A stretch of 64,000 nt of DNA from Chitinophagaceae bacterium UBA4857 (GCA_002399735.1 DHEF01000008.1:21921-85920); one strand, 5' to 3'; shown: positions 34,345 through 43,512, counted from the first letter of the stretch. A program made the numbers and translations. The notes: generated by a model from the sequence alone, not told the origin.

Positions 34345-34824
34345 ATGTCATTTCGCATAGGTTCAGGAATAGATTTTCACCAGTTAGTACCCGGTCGTGA
34401 TTTATGGATAGGCGGTGTTAAAATACCACACCATAAAGGAGCATTAGGCCATAGCGACGCCGATGTGTTGTTACATGCTATTTGCGATGCGCTGTTAGGC
34501 GCTTTAGCCTTGGGGGATATTGGCGTACATTTTCCTGATACCAGCAATGAATTTAAAGATATTGATAGTAAAATTTTACTACGCAAAACCATCGAAATGA
34601 TACATACCGAAGGTTATAAAGTGGTAAACATCGACTCTTCTTTATGCCTGGAGGCACCGAAAATAAAACCCCATGTACCTGCCATGCAACAAACCATTGC
34701 TGATATTGCTGCTGTTACTATTAAAGATGTATCGATTAAAGCCACCACCTCCGAAAAGATGGGTTTTGTAGGTCGTGAAGAAGGGCTGGTTGCTTACGCA
34801 ACGGTGTTGCTGGAGAAGATATAA
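34345..34824 (+). CDS. ispF: 2-C-methyl-D-erythritol 2,4-cyclodiphosphate synthase
   Basis: 159 residues, standard length. It closes the cyclodiphosphate ring in the MEP isoprenoid pathway; trimeric zinc enzyme. IGSGIDFHQL supplies Asp and His zinc ligands, GHSDADVLLHAICDALLGA the third His and the substrate loop, and KATTSEKMGFVGREEGL the C-terminal signature. It is alone between repeats; the GldJ/PorV neighbours are not functionally related. Shows the organism uses the MEP route. Confidence 0.97.
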   Translation: MSFRIGSGIDFHQLVPGRDLWIGGVKIPHHKGALGHSDADVLLHAICDALLGALALGDIGVHFPDTSNEFKDIDSKILLRKTIEMIHTEGYKVVNIDSSLCLEAPKIKPHVPAMQQTIADIAAVTIKDVSIKATTSEKMGFVGREEGLVAYATVLLEKI

Positions 34825-35029
34825 ATTATACTGGAAAGAGCATTTTGCGGTGTTGGTGTTTTATAACATCCGAGCAGGAACGGAAATACTGTAGAATTAA
34901 TAGTAGTGATGTTAAAAACAAAACTGAATAGAATTCTGTTTAGCCGAGCCACTGATGAAAAAAATAAAAAGATTAAGATTTATTCGTCAGCCAGTTAGAA
35001 GCGACCCGCATGTTGTCTGCTATATATTT

Positions 35030-35569
35030 TTAAAATAGCTTAACCCCAATTGCTAAACTCAATGAACCAAAATCCTCATTTATTGCCTTTGTTCGATTAA
35101 AAATATTTATGTAAGATACTTTTCCAACCCACCTTTTATTTTTTGAAAAGTAAAAACCAAATGATGGCTTGATGCCAAATAAAGTCTGCCCACTAATGAA
35201 ACTGGGGCCACCGACAAGAGACATAAAAATGCCTTTTGCCGGATGAAATGATGAGCCAGCAAATAAATTTACCATGCTGCTCACACTATTGTCTTTATTC
35301 GGTATGATGCCGTCAGGGTTCGAGCGGAAAACTTTATCGTCTTCTAAATATATGTCACCGGTAAGTTCTATCGTTGGTTTGAACTTCGTTTTGTTATTGT
35401 AAAAAGCCTCAAGTCCTAGCCCGATACCCCAAGGATTGTTTCCTTTGGTATAGTCATATAAGGTACTATTATATTGTGTCAATAAATAAGTTGATACTCG
35501 TCTTTGGGGTTGTCCAAAAACATGTGTAAAAGTGAAAAGGGTCAAAAATAGCGTAAGTAGTTTTGGCAT
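35030..35569 (-). CDS. Small outer-membrane beta-barrel protein
   Basis: 179 residues with a signal peptide (FTFTHVFGQ, about residue 20). The mature chain is predicted mostly beta: WGIGLGLEAFYNN, TIELTGDIYLED, GIFMSLVGGPSFISG, FGIKPSFGFYFSKN and the C-terminal LSLAIGVKLF, typical of an 8-strand outer-membrane barrel ending in Phe. No known family identified. Isolated: repeats and about 200 nt of non-coding sequence on each side. Confidence 0.65.
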   Translation of the reverse strand: MPKLLTLFLTLFTFTHVFGQPQRRVSTYLLTQYNSTLYDYTKGNNPWGIGLGLEAFYNNKTKFKPTIELTGDIYLEDDKVFRSNPDGIIPNKDNSVSSMVNLFAGSSFHPAKGIFMSLVGGPSFISGQTLFGIKPSFGFYFSKNKRWVGKVSYINIFNRTKAINEDFGSLSLAIGVKLF

Positions 35570-35798
35570 GGGAGAGTTTATATATGTCTGACAAACAACA
35601 AAAGATTAACGTTGCTTTTCCATTGCAGGCAACACAAATACTTTAGCAAAGTTTCGTGCTGATTAATATTCTACAGTTTAAAGGCTGCGCTGCTTAGGCG
35701 AAAATACTTTTGTGAGGCACGAACAAAAGATTGTAGCCGGGCAGCGGACTGAAGTTGATGAGCGATATGCTGCTGACAGCCCAATATTTCCTAAAAAA

Positions 35799-37013
35799 TT
35801 ATCTTCTGCTGGCGATTAATAAATTAAGATCGGTGTATTTTAAATCGAAACGCTGGCTTAAATAAAAATTAGTGAGTGACCCTTTAAATAAATAAAAACT
35901 GTTGCGTAAATGCAGTTTATGCCAAACCAGTTTTTCAAAACCACCTTCTTCGCCGGCTTCTAAAATTAAGGGCATTAAAACATTGCTAATAGCCTGCGAT
36001 GCGGTACGGGCAAAACCCGAAGGAATATTGGGCACGCAATAATGTATTACCCCGTACTTCATAAAAATGGGGTGTTCGTGACTGGTAATTTCGCTGGTTT
36101 CAAAACAACCACCGCGGTCAATACTCACATCCAGTATTACCGATCCTGGACGCATATTGCTCACCATTTCTTCCGTTACCACCATGGGTGTACGGCCGGT
36201 ATGCGAGCCTAAAGCCCCAACTGCTACTTCGCAGGTTTTAAGTTGTTTGGCTAACAAACGTGGCTCAATTACAGAGGTCCACATACGCTGGCCAATATTA
36301 TTTTGTAAACGTTTTAAACGGGATACACTATTGTCAAACACTTTTACTGATGCGCCTAATGCCAGTGCTGCACGGGCGGCATATTCACCAACAATGCCTG
36401 CACCTATAATAATAACCTTAGTTGGTGCAATGCCGGATATACCACCTAACAAAACACCTTTACCATGATTGGCCGAGCTTAAATATTGTGCGGCTATCAG
36501 CATTACGGCACTACCGGCAATTTCGCTCATGCTGCGTACAATGGGGTACGACTCAGTTTCATCCATCAGGTTTTCGAAAGAGATGGCCGTGATACGTTTT
36601 TCCATCATACTGGCTAGTATCTCCGTTTTTAAAACCGATAAATGTATAGGAGAAATAATTACCTGGTTAAATTGCAGCAGCGGCAAATCGTCCTCAATAA
36701 CAGGGGCACTTTTTACCAGTATAGGTGCTTTAAAAACCTCGGCACGGTCGTACACAATTTTTGCCCCTGCTTCGCTGTAATCTTTATCTCTGAAATGCGA
36801 GGCATCACCAGCGTTATGTTCAATCATTACCTGATGACCATTACTCACCAATACACTCACTGCATCAGGAGTTAAAGCAATCCTGTTTTCCTGAAAAGCT
36901 ATTTCTTTGGGTATACCAATCATAACGCCCTCGGCTTTAGGTTTTATATCTAAAGTTTCCTCAAGCGTTTCATAGCTAAACGATGTGCTGATAAAAGGTT
37001 TCTGCTGACTCAT
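35799..37013 (-). CDS. ald: Alanine dehydrogenase
   Basis: 404 residues from the ATG at 37013 (12 extra residues upstream are unlikely). N-terminal GIPKEIAFQENRIALTPDAV is the AlaDH/PNT signature with the pyruvate-binding Arg and Lys; KVIIIGAGIVGEYAARAALALGASVKVFD is the NAD Rossmann loop, and GSVILDVSIDRGGCFETSE is conserved. The extended N-terminus, slightly longer than the 370-residue enzymes, is usual in Bacteroidota. It interconverts alanine and pyruvate. It is 42 nt downstream of tsaE, an arrangement seen in related genomes. Confidence 0.9.
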   Translation of the reverse strand: MSQQKPFISTSFSYETLEETLDIKPKAEGVMIGIPKEIAFQENRIALTPDAVSVLVSNGHQVMIEHNAGDASHFRDKDYSEAGAKIVYDRAEVFKAPILVKSAPVIEDDLPLLQFNQVIISPIHLSVLKTEILASMMEKRITAISFENLMDETESYPIVRSMSEIAGSAVMLIAAQYLSSANHGKGVLLGGISGIAPTKVIIIGAGIVGEYAARAALALGASVKVFDNSVSRLKRLQNNIGQRMWTSVIEPRLLAKQLKTCEVAVGALGSHTGRTPMVVTEEMVSNMRPGSVILDVSIDRGGCFETSEITSHEHPIFMKYGVIHYCVPNIPSGFARTASQAISNVLMPLILEAGEEGGFEKLVWHKLHLRNSFYLFKGSLTNFYLSQRFDLKYTDLNLLIASRR

Positions 37014-37055
37014 GTAGTAATTTAACAATCGTAATGAATTGCTGGGCAAAATTAC

Positions 37056-37481
37056 TTAATTCTGCGTTATACTACACCTGCGGGTATCCGCATTTATTCT
37101 TTCCAGATAAACATGCACGGTATCCGGCGGAAATAAACCGGGTGCTTTTTCGGGCCATTCAGCAAAACAAATACTGCCGCTGTACAAAACATCTTCCACA
37201 CCGGCCTGTATGGCCTCCTCCTCATCACGCAGGCGGTACAAATCCATATGATACATAATGCGCTTAGTACCGCTGCAATCGTAGCCATATTCGTTAATGA
37301 TGGAAAAAGTTGGACTGCTGATAGTTGAATAAACGCCTTTGGCTATGCATAACTGTTGTATAAAAGTTGTTTTGCCTGCACCCATTTCGCCATGAAAAGC
37401 AAAAACTTTTGCATCACCGGCCTGCTGCCAAAAATTGTCAACCGCTTGTTGTATAGTATCCAATGTAAATTCAAAACTCAT
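37056..37481 (-). CDS. tsaE: tRNA threonylcarbamoyladenosine ATPase TsaE
   Basis: 141 residues from the ATG at 37481. P-loop HGEMGAGKTTFIQQL, then SSPTFSIINEY and MYHMDLYRLRDEEEA with LYSGSICFAEWPEKA, the complete YjeE/TsaE pattern. It is the ATPase partner of TsaB-TsaD in making t6A37 on ANN-decoding tRNAs. A TATTTTTG -7 box ends 4 nt before the ATG, so the mRNA may be almost leaderless. Likely co-transcribed with ald. Confidence 0.93.
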   Translation of the reverse strand: MSFEFTLDTIQQAVDNFWQQAGDAKVFAFHGEMGAGKTTFIQQLCIAKGVYSTISSPTFSIINEYGYDCSGTKRIMYHMDLYRLRDEEEAIQAGVEDVLYSGSICFAEWPEKAPGLFPPDTVHVYLERINADTRRCSITQN

Positions 37482-37485
37482 ACTG

Positions 37486-37493
37486 CAAAAATA
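37486..37493 (-). promoter_or_regulatory. -7 box of tsaE
   Basis: TATTTTTG (TAnnTTTG) ending 4 nt before the ATG, implying a leaderless or near-leaderless message. Confidence 0.45.
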
Positions 37494-37547
37494 GTTGTAA
37501 TAGCGTTTGCCGGTTTGTAAAATCATTGTCCTTTGTGCTGGTTGATA

Positions 37548-37740
37548 TTTTTGTTACCAGCGCCCCTCCCTTGATTGGACTAATGTTGCGACGCTCCGTT
37601 CTGCTGCATCAACGCGGAGTATCAATGAGGCTACTCCAATAACTAATATCGAATTAATTCTATTGGGCAATTTGCAGCACCCCGAACTTGTTTCGGGGAT
37701 TCTGTTCTTTGTGCATCATCGTGTTATAATACGGCCCATT
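37548..37740. repeat. Family A repeat, long form
   Basis: The clearest long copy, in the 460-nt gap before copA: TTACCAGCGCCCCTCCC, TTGATTGGACTAATG, TTGCGACGCTCCGTTCTGCT, CAATGAGGCTACTCCAATAA, TCGAATTAATTCTATTGGGC, a CCCCGAAC...TTCGGGG hairpin and TTTGTGCATCATCGTGTTA. Confidence 0.85.
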
Positions 37741-37943
37741 ACAGTAGCAAAAACAGCCAGATTGTATATTAATGAGGAATTTATTAGCAACGTTGTTGCT
37801 TTTATATTCCCTGCATAGTAAATAAAGGCTGGCTTTAGTTTTTACCTTTGTCAAAGCTTACCAGTTATTTAATAATCATAACAATAGCTATTTACTAAAC
37901 CTATACGAATGCCAATTGTTTTATTAACAGAATAGTTGATTTT

Positions 37944-40115
37944 ATGGCTACAGATACTGAACAAAAAGAATCCGGATATAAAAAAATACAATGGAAGGTG
38001 GATGGTATGGACTGTGCCAACTGCGCCTTAACCATTAATAAATACTTAGAAAAAAAAGGGAGCAAAAACGTTAAGGTTAATTACGCCACCGGCGATGTAA
38101 TTTTTGATGCTACAGAAACCGTAAACGAGCAACAATTAACCAAAGGCTTACACGAGTTGGGTTACAACGTTGTATCCGATTCGCATGACCCACATGCAGG
38201 GCATAACCATCCACATGGTAAAAAAGGTTGGACACATTTACGCCGCTTTTGGGTTTGCCTACCTTTTACACTGGTGTTAATGTTACACATGATACCCGGT
38301 GTACATATACACTTTTTAATGAACCCCTTGGTGCAATTAGTACTTTGTTTGCCTGTTTTCATAATAGGTATGAGCTTTTACGGACCCAGCGCCTGGAAAA
38401 GTATCCGTAATGGCATACCTAACATGAATGTGTTAATTGCCATTGGTGCAACAGCTGCTTTTGGTTATAGCCTGGTAGGTACCATTTTAAATTTAGGTGC
38501 CGGTTATATGTATTACGAAACCGCTGCTACCATTATTACATTGGTATTTTTGGGTAATTACATGGAGGATTCCACCGTGCAATCAACACAAAAATCGTTG
38601 GACGCATTGGTAAAATCGCAAAAGGTAACGGCCAACATGATTGCCTTTGACGATAAATATGAAGAACAGGTTTTCCCCGTGGACAGTGACAGCCTGCGTG
38701 TAGGTGATTTGTTACTAATAAAAAATGGCGAACAGGTACCGGCAGATTGTAAAATATTATGGGGCGATGTACAGGTAAGCGAAGCCCTGTTAACCGGAGA
38801 AAGCGAACCGATACATAAAAAAGCAAAAGATATTTTAGTAGGCGGCAGCTTAGTAATAGAAGGTACAGTACGGGCACAGGTTACGGCTGCAGGCAACGAA
38901 ACTGTTTTATCCAATATATTAAACCTGGTAAAACAAGCACAAGGCGAAAAACCTCCTGTACAACAAATGGCCGATAAAATAAGCGCCGTATTTGTACCGG
39001 TTGTGTTGGGTATTGCGGCACTAACTTTTATTGGCAACTGGATTTATTTAAAAGATGTATCACCCGCTTTAATGAATGCCATTGCCGTATTGGTTATTGC
39101 TTGTCCATGTGCAATGGGTCTGGCTACGCCTGCCGCTATTGCCGTAGGTTTGGGCCGTGGTACACGCAACGGCATTTTGTTTCGTAATGCTAAAAGCCTG
39201 GAGTTATTTAAAAATATTAAACAGGTCGTGTTTGATAAAACAGGCACCCTTACCACCGGCAATTTTACTTTAGCCGAGTACAAAGTAACCGGCAACACCA
39301 GCGAAGAAGAATTTAAAAATATTGCCTTTTCCATAGAAAAATACTCCAACCACCCTATTGCAAAAACCATTGCAACAGATTGGAAAACCAACACGGCCAT
39401 TCGCTGGCAAAAAATTGAAGAGCTAAAAGGTCTGGGTATGCAAGCCGAGGATATGCAAGGCAACCAATATGTAGCAGGTTCTTACAAAGTAGCAGTTACA
39501 CTTACTACCGACCATACCCACAATGTGTACATTGTAAAAAACAACGAACTATTGGGCTGGATTGATGTAACCGACGAACTTAGACCCGAAGCAAAAGAAG
39601 TTGTAAGTTATTTACAAAACAAAGGGATTAAGACTATTTTGTTAAGTGGCGACAGGCAACAGAAAGCGGATGATTTAGCCAACCAGGTAGGCATTAACAA
39701 TGTAATTGCCGAGCAAACACCTGAACAAAAACTTGCCTACATAACCGAGCAAAGTGCCCATACGCCAACCGTAATGGTCGGTGACGGTATTAACGATGCA
39801 CCGGCTTTAGCCAAAGCAACCATTGGGGTTTCTATGAGTGACGCTTCGCAGGTGGCGATGCAAACTGCTTCGGTGGTATTAATGAACAATGGATTAAAAA
39901 ACCTGCCCATGGCATTGGGTTTGGGTAAACATACTTTTATAACCATTAAAGAAAACTTGTTCTGGGCTTTCTCGTACAACATTGTAGCTATACCTATTGC
40001 AGCTTTTGGTTTGCTGGGTGTTTACGGCCCTACCTATGGTGCGTTAATTATGGCGTTGAGTGATGTGGTGTTGGCTATTAATAGTGCCCGATTGTTTGTA
40101 AAAAAAGTGAAGTAA
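37944..40115 (+). CDS. copA: Copper-translocating P1B-type ATPase
   Basis: 723 residues. HMA domain with GMDCANC (Cys24, Cys27), a His-rich spacer (SHDPHAGHNHPHGKKGW, about 73-89), eight predicted helices, the ion-site CPC (387-389, IACPCAMGLATP), the phosphorylation site DKTGTLT (Asp431), the HP loop (YSNHPIA) and GDGINDAPAL. CPC together with the C-terminal MSDASQ region marks a P1B-1 type Cu(I) exporter. The His-rich stretch between the HMA domain and the first helix may buffer metal. Single gene with its own terminator; no metal regulator is adjacent. Confidence 0.9.
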   Translation: MATDTEQKESGYKKIQWKVDGMDCANCALTINKYLEKKGSKNVKVNYATGDVIFDATETVNEQQLTKGLHELGYNVVSDSHDPHAGHNHPHGKKGWTHLRRFWVCLPFTLVLMLHMIPGVHIHFLMNPLVQLVLCLPVFIIGMSFYGPSAWKSIRNGIPNMNVLIAIGATAAFGYSLVGTILNLGAGYMYYETAATIITLVFLGNYMEDSTVQSTQKSLDALVKSQKVTANMIAFDDKYEEQVFPVDSDSLRVGDLLLIKNGEQVPADCKILWGDVQVSEALLTGESEPIHKKAKDILVGGSLVIEGTVRAQVTAAGNETVLSNILNLVKQAQGEKPPVQQMADKISAVFVPVVLGIAALTFIGNWIYLKDVSPALMNAIAVLVIACPCAMGLATPAAIAVGLGRGTRNGILFRNAKSLELFKNIKQVVFDKTGTLTTGNFTLAEYKVTGNTSEEEFKNIAFSIEKYSNHPIAKTIATDWKTNTAIRWQKIEELKGLGMQAEDMQGNQYVAGSYKVAVTLTTDHTHNVYIVKNNELLGWIDVTDELRPEAKEVVSYLQNKGIKTILLSGDRQQKADDLANQVGINNVIAEQTPEQKLAYITEQSAHTPTVMVGDGINDAPALAKATIGVSMSDASQVAMQTASVVLMNNGLKNLPMALGLGKHTFITIKENLFWAFSYNIVAIPIAAFGLLGVYGPTYGALIMALSDVVLAINSARLFVKKVK

Positions 40116-40130
40116 AATCTTTATCGAAAT

Positions 40131-40160
40131 AAAAACGGTTAGCAAATGCTAACCGTTTTT
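40131..40160. terminator. Bidirectional terminator copA/metZ
   Basis: AAAAACGGTTAGC and complement, 13-bp stem, 4-nt loop, between convergent genes. Confidence 0.95.
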
Positions 40161-40181
40161 ATTATAGTTCTTTTAAAAATA

Positions 40182-41354
40182 TCACGATTGCTGTAAAGCC
40201 TGATCAATATCTGCAATAATATCATCAATATGCTCTAACCCAACCGATACACGAATTAAACCCGGTGTTATACCCACCGATTGTCTTTCTGCTTCGCTTA
40301 GTTTGGAATGGGTAGTGCTAGCTGGATGCGAGGCAATACTGCGGCTATCGCCCAGGTTATTGGTCATGCTTAACATTTGTAAAGCATTTAAAAATTTACG
40401 GCCACTGTCAATACCGCCTTTAACCTCAAAGCTTACAATACCACCACCATTGTTCATTTGTTTAATAGCAATGGCATGTTGCGGGTGCGATGGCAGGAAA
40501 GGATATTTTACCCGGCTTACTTTTGCATGACCTTCTAAGTGTTTGGCTAATGCTAAAGCACTGGCAGCATGCGCATCCATGCGTATAAATAATGTTTCCA
40601 GACTTTTAGATAAAGTCCAGGCGTTAAACGCACTTAAAGATGGCCCGGTATTGCGGATAAATAAATACAACTGATATACTAAATCTTTAGGGCCAACAAC
40701 TACACCGCCTAACACACGACCCTGCCCGTCAATAAATTTTGTGGCAGAGTGTAATACTAAATGCGCACCGTATTTAATAGGTTGTTGTACGGCAGGTGTG
40801 GCAAAACAATTGTCTACTACAAATAAAATATTATGCTTGCGGCAAATATCGCCTACCAATTGCAGGTCAATAATATCTAACCCGGGATTGCTGGGTGTTT
40901 CCAAATACAACATTTTGGTATTTGGTTTAATCAGCGCTTCTATTTCTTCGGGTTTGGTCATGTCGAAATAGCTAAACGTAATGCCCCATTTTGGTAAGTA
41001 CTTGGTTAAAATGGAGTGGGTACTACCAAACACTGCCGATGCAGAAATAACATGATCACCGGCACTTAAAAAAGTCATGAAGGAAGCAAATACAGCGGCC
41101 ATACCGGTGGCAGTAGCTACGCCATCTTCGGCACCTTCCAAATGCACTATTTTATTTACAAACTCATCAACAGTGGGGTTTTTAAAACGACTGTAAATAT
41201 TTACATCTAAAGTATCATCTTCAAAAGCGGCGGCCATGTCTTCGGCCTTATCGTACACAAAACTGCTGGTTAAAAACAACGGTGTTGCATGCTCTTTTTG
41301 TGCGGTACGTTCTGTTTGCAAGCGTATAGCCTGCGTCCGGGGATGTTGTGCCAT
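40182..41354 (-). CDS. metZ: O-succinylhomoserine sulfhydrylase-type PLP enzyme
   Basis: 390 residues; Cys/Met-metabolism PLP family. YSRFKNPTVDEF, then EGAEDGVATATGMAAV, the cofactor Asp in FVVDNCFATP, and the Schiff-base Lys in HSATKFIDGQGRVLGG. The DGQGR sequence and the overall pattern fit MetZ (O-succinyl- or O-acetylhomoserine plus sulfide to homocysteine) better than cystathionine gamma-synthase, but the acyl donor is not decided by sequence alone. A TATCTTTG -7 box is 31 nt upstream; no SAM riboswitch was recognised in the leader. Confidence 0.85.
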   Translation of the reverse strand: MAQHPRTQAIRLQTERTAQKEHATPLFLTSSFVYDKAEDMAAAFEDDTLDVNIYSRFKNPTVDEFVNKIVHLEGAEDGVATATGMAAVFASFMTFLSAGDHVISASAVFGSTHSILTKYLPKWGITFSYFDMTKPEEIEALIKPNTKMLYLETPSNPGLDIIDLQLVGDICRKHNILFVVDNCFATPAVQQPIKYGAHLVLHSATKFIDGQGRVLGGVVVGPKDLVYQLYLFIRNTGPSLSAFNAWTLSKSLETLFIRMDAHAASALALAKHLEGHAKVSRVKYPFLPSHPQHAIAIKQMNNGGGIVSFEVKGGIDSGRKFLNALQMLSMTNNLGDSRSIASHPASTTHSKLSEAERQSVGITPGLIRVSVGLEHIDDIIADIDQALQQS

Positions 41355-41385
41355 GATATTAAAAAGGCTTTATGATAAAGGAGTG

Positions 41386-41393
41386 CAAAGATA
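41386..41393 (-). promoter_or_regulatory. -7 box of metZ
   Basis: TATCTTTG (TAnnTTTG) on the minus strand. Confidence 0.5.
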
Positions 41394-41411
41394 AGTAGTA
41401 AGTTTTAAGTT

Positions 41412-41460
41412 TTGTTTAAAGCTGAAAGCATAAAGCTTAATGCTTAAAGCCGGAGCTTCA
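41412..41460. repeat. Solo AAAGC-type repeat
   Basis: AAAGCTGAAAGCATAAAGCT then TAATGCTTAAAGCC: the same AAAGC units as the terminal repeats of IVS cassette 2, but with no ORF nearby. Confidence 0.6.
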
Positions 41461-41534
41461 CGTTTGATTAACTCTTACGTATTTTTGAGATTGTCAGGCT
41501 AAGCCTGACGAAGTTTTTCTTCAGTTATACAACC

Positions 41535-41640
41535 ACTGCCGCATAACACGATGATGAACAAAGAACAGAAAGCACAAGAGTGCGACGCAAGGGACGATGA
41601 TTAGAATTCCTGCAGCTGGTAACATAATAAAAAGTATGCA
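41535..41640. repeat. Family A repeat, short form
   Basis: ACACGATGATGAACAAAGAA, GAGTGCGACGCAAGGGACGA, CAGCTGGTAAC; fills much of the metZ-pheS gap. Confidence 0.7.
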
Positions 41641-41685
41641 GTACAAAGTATTTAGTATTAAGAAAAGCAGCCCGCCCATACACGA

Positions 41686-41792
41686 TAACCTTGAACCCTT
41701 GAACTTTTGAACCTTTGGAACTTTTACTCACGACAACATTGAACCCTTGAACTTTGAACTTCTGAAACCCCTGAATCCTCTGGAACTTCTTA
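41686..41792. repeat. Degenerate TTGAACC tandem repeat
   Basis: About ten imperfect copies of a 7-9 nt unit (CTTGAACCCTTGAACTTTTG and variants) immediately before the pheS promoter. Confidence 0.7.
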
Positions 41793-41822
41793 AACCTGCT
41801 TTTACCCTATACTTTAAAAACT

Positions 41823-41830
41823 TATCTTTG
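41823..41830 (+). promoter_or_regulatory. -7 box of pheS
   Basis: TATCTTTG with a T-rich -33 region (GCTTTTACC) at 19-nt spacing; ends 7 nt before the ATG, so the message may be leaderless or nearly so. Confidence 0.55.
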
Positions 41831-41837
41831 CGGCCTT

Positions 41838-42869
41838 ATGCAGCAACTGTTACAACAAATTGACGCTTATAAACAAGAAATGACCGCTTTTGCGGCCACC
41901 ACAGCGCAGGAGGTAGAGGATTTCAGGATTAAATACCTGGGTACAAAGGGTATTGTAAAAGCTATTATGGGCGAAATGAAAAACGTGGCGCCCGAGCAAA
42001 AAAAGGAAGCCGGTTTATTGTTAAACGAGTTTAAACAATTTGCCGAAGCTACTTTTGAAAACCTGCAACAAGCCGTTACGCCAGCCGCTACTAATGCCGC
42101 TGCGGGTATTGATTTAAGTTTACCCGGCGACCCTATACCCATGGGCGGCCGCCACCCTATTACGTTAATGCGTAACCGCATTGTATCTATTTTTCAGCGT
42201 TTGGGTTTTGCCGTTGCCGAGGGACCGGAAATTGAGGACGACTGGCACAACTTTGGCGCCCTTAACCTACCTGAGCATCACCCTGCACGTGATATGCAGG
42301 ATACATTTTACATTCAGCAAAACCCCGATTGGGTATTGCGTACGCATACCAGCAGTGTGCAAATACGGGAGATGGAAAAAGGCAAACTACCTATTCGTAT
42401 GTTAATGCCCGGCCGTGTGTACCGCAATGAAACTGTTAGTGCCCGCAGCCATTGCTTTTTTCATCAGGTAGAAGGTTTGTATATTGACGAGAATGTATCT
42501 TTTGCCGACCTGAAACAAACCCTGTACTTTTTTGTAAAGGAAATGTATGGCAAGGATGTTAAAGTACGTTTTCGCCCCTCTTACTTTCCGTTTACCGAGC
42601 CTAGTGCCGAGATGGATGTAAGCTGTTTTATCTGCGGCGGATGCGGTTGTAATATATGTAAAAAAACGGGTTGGGTAGAAATTTTAGGTTGTGGCATGGT
42701 ACACCCGAATGTATTAACCAACTGTGGTATTGACCCTAATAAATACACGGGCTTTGCTTTTGGTATGGGTATTGAAAGACCCGCCATGTTAAAGTACGGC
42801 ATCAACGATATTCGTTTATTTAGCGAAAACGATTTACGCTTTTTACAACAGTTTAGCAGCGCCATCTGA
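41838..42869 (+). CDS. pheS: Phenylalanyl-tRNA synthetase alpha subunit
   Basis: 343 residues. An N-terminal coiled-coil (about 1-85) is followed by the class II catalytic core: motif 1 RHPITLMRNRIVSIF, motif 2 MPGRVYRNETVSARSHCFFHQVEGLYID, FTEPSAEMDV, and motif 3 GFAFGMGIERPAMLKYGINDIR. A Cys-rich insertion CFICGGCGCNICKKTGW (about 256-272) lies where many bacterial PheS proteins carry two to four Cys; six here could bind zinc. pheT is not adjacent, as is common in Bacteroidota. Terminator at 42901-42929. Confidence 0.97.
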   Translation: MQQLLQQIDAYKQEMTAFAATTAQEVEDFRIKYLGTKGIVKAIMGEMKNVAPEQKKEAGLLLNEFKQFAEATFENLQQAVTPAATNAAAGIDLSLPGDPIPMGGRHPITLMRNRIVSIFQRLGFAVAEGPEIEDDWHNFGALNLPEHHPARDMQDTFYIQQNPDWVLRTHTSSVQIREMEKGKLPIRMLMPGRVYRNETVSARSHCFFHQVEGLYIDENVSFADLKQTLYFFVKEMYGKDVKVRFRPSYFPFTEPSAEMDVSCFICGGCGCNICKKTGWVEILGCGMVHPNVLTNCGIDPNKYTGFAFGMGIERPAMLKYGINDIRLFSENDLRFLQQFSSAI

Positions 42870-42900
42870 CGACGCTAACGGTTTAATTATATTTTTTACA

Positions 42901-42929
42901 AAGGATGGCTTTTTAGCCATCCTTTTTTT
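42901..42929 (+). terminator. Terminator of pheS
   Basis: AAGGATGGCT/AGCCATCCTT stem followed by TTTTT. Confidence 0.95.
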
Positions 42930-42944
42930 ATTTAGGGCTGTCAT

Positions 42945-43050
42945 CGTTCTGTTCTTTGTTCAGCAGCAGTCCCCGCTTTCCGCTGTACCTACAGCCGCTT
43001 GGGCGGCTTTCGGTGCCGCTGCAATCGGGCAGCTTTTGGGCTGAGGAATG
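42945..43050. repeat. Palindrome-rich intergenic repeat
   Basis: CATCGTTCTGTTCTTTGTTC followed by CCCGCTTTCCGCTGTACC and GCCGCTTGGGCGGC with TTTCGGTGCCGCTGCAATCG. The first block matches family A at 37.7 kb; the second is a separate GC-rich hairpin. Confidence 0.5.
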
Positions 43051-43125
43051 TTTGTTGAGCAGAAGGGAGGTAATAGATGCTAGTCGTTTTTATTATATTG
43101 TGGGAGTAATAATGAATATCTTATT

Positions 43126-43512
43126 ATGAGAGTTTCTGTTCCTGATTATTTATTGTTTGACACAAAGGCAAAGACTGATTTTTCGGTTTTAAAAATACTT
43201 TTTAGCTACAAACTAATTGAATGTATTAAGAAGCCAGACTATATTAGACATACGTATCGTAATAGATGGCGAAGAAGAAAAATTGTTATCGAAAATCAGA
43301 CTTCTCCTGTTGATTACGGATTTAGCATCAGCGTTTATAATCTTTGGACGAAAGAATATTTTATCATTTATAATACTCCGTGGGAAAAGCAAGATACCCA
43401 ATGTGAATTTATGATACGAGCCAAGAACAAAATTTTTAATAATGATTACTTGAAAAACTTAATCAGGGGTAAAACATGGAAATTAAAAAGAGGTGAATTT
43501 ACCTTTGAGTAA
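43126..43512 (+). CDS. Hypothetical protein
   Basis: 128 residues, basic (many Arg and Lys), with no signal peptide, no membrane helix and no motif I recognise. It opens MRVSVPDYLLFDTKAK and has a HTYRNRWRRRKIVIENQ stretch that could touch nucleic acid. It lies in the accessory patch between pheS and the HxlR/DoxX cluster, next to a KilA-N remnant. Codon use looks slightly more AT-rich than its neighbours. It may be a real accessory gene or a decayed one. Confidence 0.45.
   Translation: MRVSVPDYLLFDTKAKTDFSVLKILFSYKLIECIKKPDYIRHTYRNRWRRRKIVIENQTSPVDYGFSISVYNLWTKEYFIIYNTPWEKQDTQCEFMIRAKNKIFNNDYLKNLIRGKTWKLKRGEFTFE

Noticed and set aside
34850..35029. A gene or clear repeat between ispF and the small barrel protein
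   Set aside because: Only a faint CTGAATAGAATTCTG match to family A; no ORF and no hairpin.
41355..41837. SAM riboswitch upstream of metZ
   Set aside because: The leader between the -7 box at 41386 and the ATG is only about 30 nt, too short, and the rest of the gap is repeats.
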